Below are positions 4,638 through 5,273 of a DNA stretch of 5,273 nt, one piece after another (positions within the stretch are counted from its first letter, which is position 1; each line of letters starts with the position of its first letter). The DNA lies in NCBI GenBank assembly GCA_031285465.1, contig JAITWD010000199.1, forward strand, positions 1 to 5,273, written 5' to 3'. The notes under the pieces are model-generated. The model was not told where the DNA came from and did not search any database. It was given only the letters and a program-made list of their open reading frames with translations. The position numbers and the translations under genes were made by a program. The stretch is from Lachnospiraceae bacterium (GTDB taxonomy: Bacteria > Bacillota > Clostridia > Lachnospirales > Lachnospiraceae).

Positions 4638-5273
4638 CTAAACTGTCGTAGTCTTATAACCCCATGGCAGTACAATTTGGCTCTCCTCTTGATCGGTAAC
4701 CGGAATCAGGTCAAACAGCGTTTGAAGGTAATCAATACTATCGGAATGGTTTTCTCCTGCCGGTGAAATCACCGACGACAGTCTGCTGCATACCAACTGC
4801 GCTACCGTAGCGCTTTTCATGATCAGCTTAACCAATGGCTCACGGCCAAGCACAAGCTTTATACCTGCCGATCGGCATCCGGTATCGTCGGTATCTTGAT
4901 GAAAATTAAGCGTACCGTTATTGTAATCCAGGATAAAGGAGCTTTGGCGGTCGGTCTGTACGATCAGAGCTTCTATTTTAGTATTAAAATTACCAACTGG
5001 ATTAATTCTGCTCGCCATGAAATCAAACAATAGACCGTCGTCAACCGCACAGAGAATTTCCGGATTGACGGCTTTCCCTGATACATTGCCCAAAAGCCCA
5101 CCCCTTCTTAATTCTGATGCACCCACTAAATAAATGTTCCGCCAGGTTCCCGCCTCACATAAGTACCCTAATAAATCATATATTGAGGCGAGCAGAGCAC
5201 GTGCACTGGGGTAGGTCGATTCGATGAAATCTTCACAGGGATTATAATCCGGGGCAAAGAAAATAAGATGCCT
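4638..5273 (-). CDS. Unrecognised protein, C-terminal 211 residues (start outside window)
   Basis: The frame is open from the right edge to TAG at 4638, which is followed by a second in-frame TAG (4637-4635). The GTG at 5126 has no ribosome binding site, and the frame continues upstream with plausible protein sequence (LIFFAPDYNP, ESTYPSARALLASIYDLLGYL), so the true start lies beyond the window. The visible part looks like a soluble mixed alpha/beta protein: no membrane spans, several Cys (CED, LCEAGTW, ILCAVDD, DTGCRS, LVCSR) that form no metal-binding pattern, and a C-terminus ending VLPWGYKTTTV. I recognise no family. It lies 57 nt upstream of the sensor start with no terminator between them, so it may share a transcript with the two-component pair and supply or modify its signal. 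That link rests only on position. Confidence 0.8.
   Translation of the reverse strand, partial: RHLIFFAPDYNPCEDFIESTYPSARALLASIYDLLGYLCEAGTWRNIYLVGASELRRGGLLGNVSGKAVNPEILCAVDDGLLFDFMASRINPVGNFNTKIEALIVQTDRQSSFILDYNNGTLNFHQDTDDTGCRSAGIKLVLGREPLVKLIMKSATVAQLVCSRLSSVISPAGENHSDSIDYLQTLFDLIPVTDQEESQIVLPWGYKTTTV

Noticed and set aside
1..5273. tRNA, rRNA, riboswitch or integrase genes
   Set aside because: I saw no cloverleaf with conserved T-arm, no rRNA stretches, no known riboswitch core and no recombinase motifs on either strand.

Overview
The window looks like a piece of a spore-forming Clostridia (Firmicutes) chromosome. The evidence is purine-rich AAGGAG-type ribosome binding sites, a TTG start, moderate G+C with AT-rich gaps, clostridial-style two-component genes, and a large surface or spore-type protein whose N-terminal module resembles one I associate with Clostridia. 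I cannot name a genus. All five supported genes lie on the minus strand, so the window reads in transcription order from high to low coordinates.

Layout in transcription order. (1) 5273-4638 is the C-terminal 211 residues of a protein I do not recognise; its start is outside the window. (2) 4580-3687 is a membrane sensor that has a histidine-kinase phosphoacceptor (DHp) module but no ATP-binding catalytic domain. (3) 3690-3022 is a complete OmpR/PhoB-family response regulator, overlapping the sensor by four bases (ATGA). (4) 3021-2708 is a 314-base gap. It holds a terminator-like GC-rich hairpin, a second hairpin with a T-tract on the plus strand, a roughly 148-bp MITE-like element with long imperfect terminal inverted repeats, and a short palindrome near the next gene. 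(5) 2707-2252 is a LytTR-type DNA-binding regulator whose receiver domain has lost its phosphoacceptor core. (6) 2251-1929 is a 323-base gap. It holds an unused AGGAGG, a 10-bp inverted repeat, a candidate promoter, a solo copy of the MITE end and a strong leader hairpin. (7) 1928-1 is the first 642 codons of a large acidic, Thr/Asp/Ala-rich protein. It has a Clostridia-type N-terminal module and two tandem repeats of about 80-95 residues, and it runs off the left edge.

How the parts may work together (inference). The sensor and OmpR-type regulator form one translationally coupled unit. The LytTR protein and the big surface-type protein form a second, adjacent block, and the LytTR protein is the obvious candidate regulator of that gene. 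Both signalling modules lack a part normally thought essential: the sensor's ATPase domain and the LytTR receiver's phospho-Asp. This neighbourhood is therefore either decaying or uses partner proteins or non-phosphorylation signalling. The MITE family appears in both gaps, once as a full copy and once as a solo end in the leader of the surface-type gene, so it may have shaped expression here. Nothing in the window amounts to a clearly new system. The reduced signalling proteins and the repeat family are the most interesting parts.
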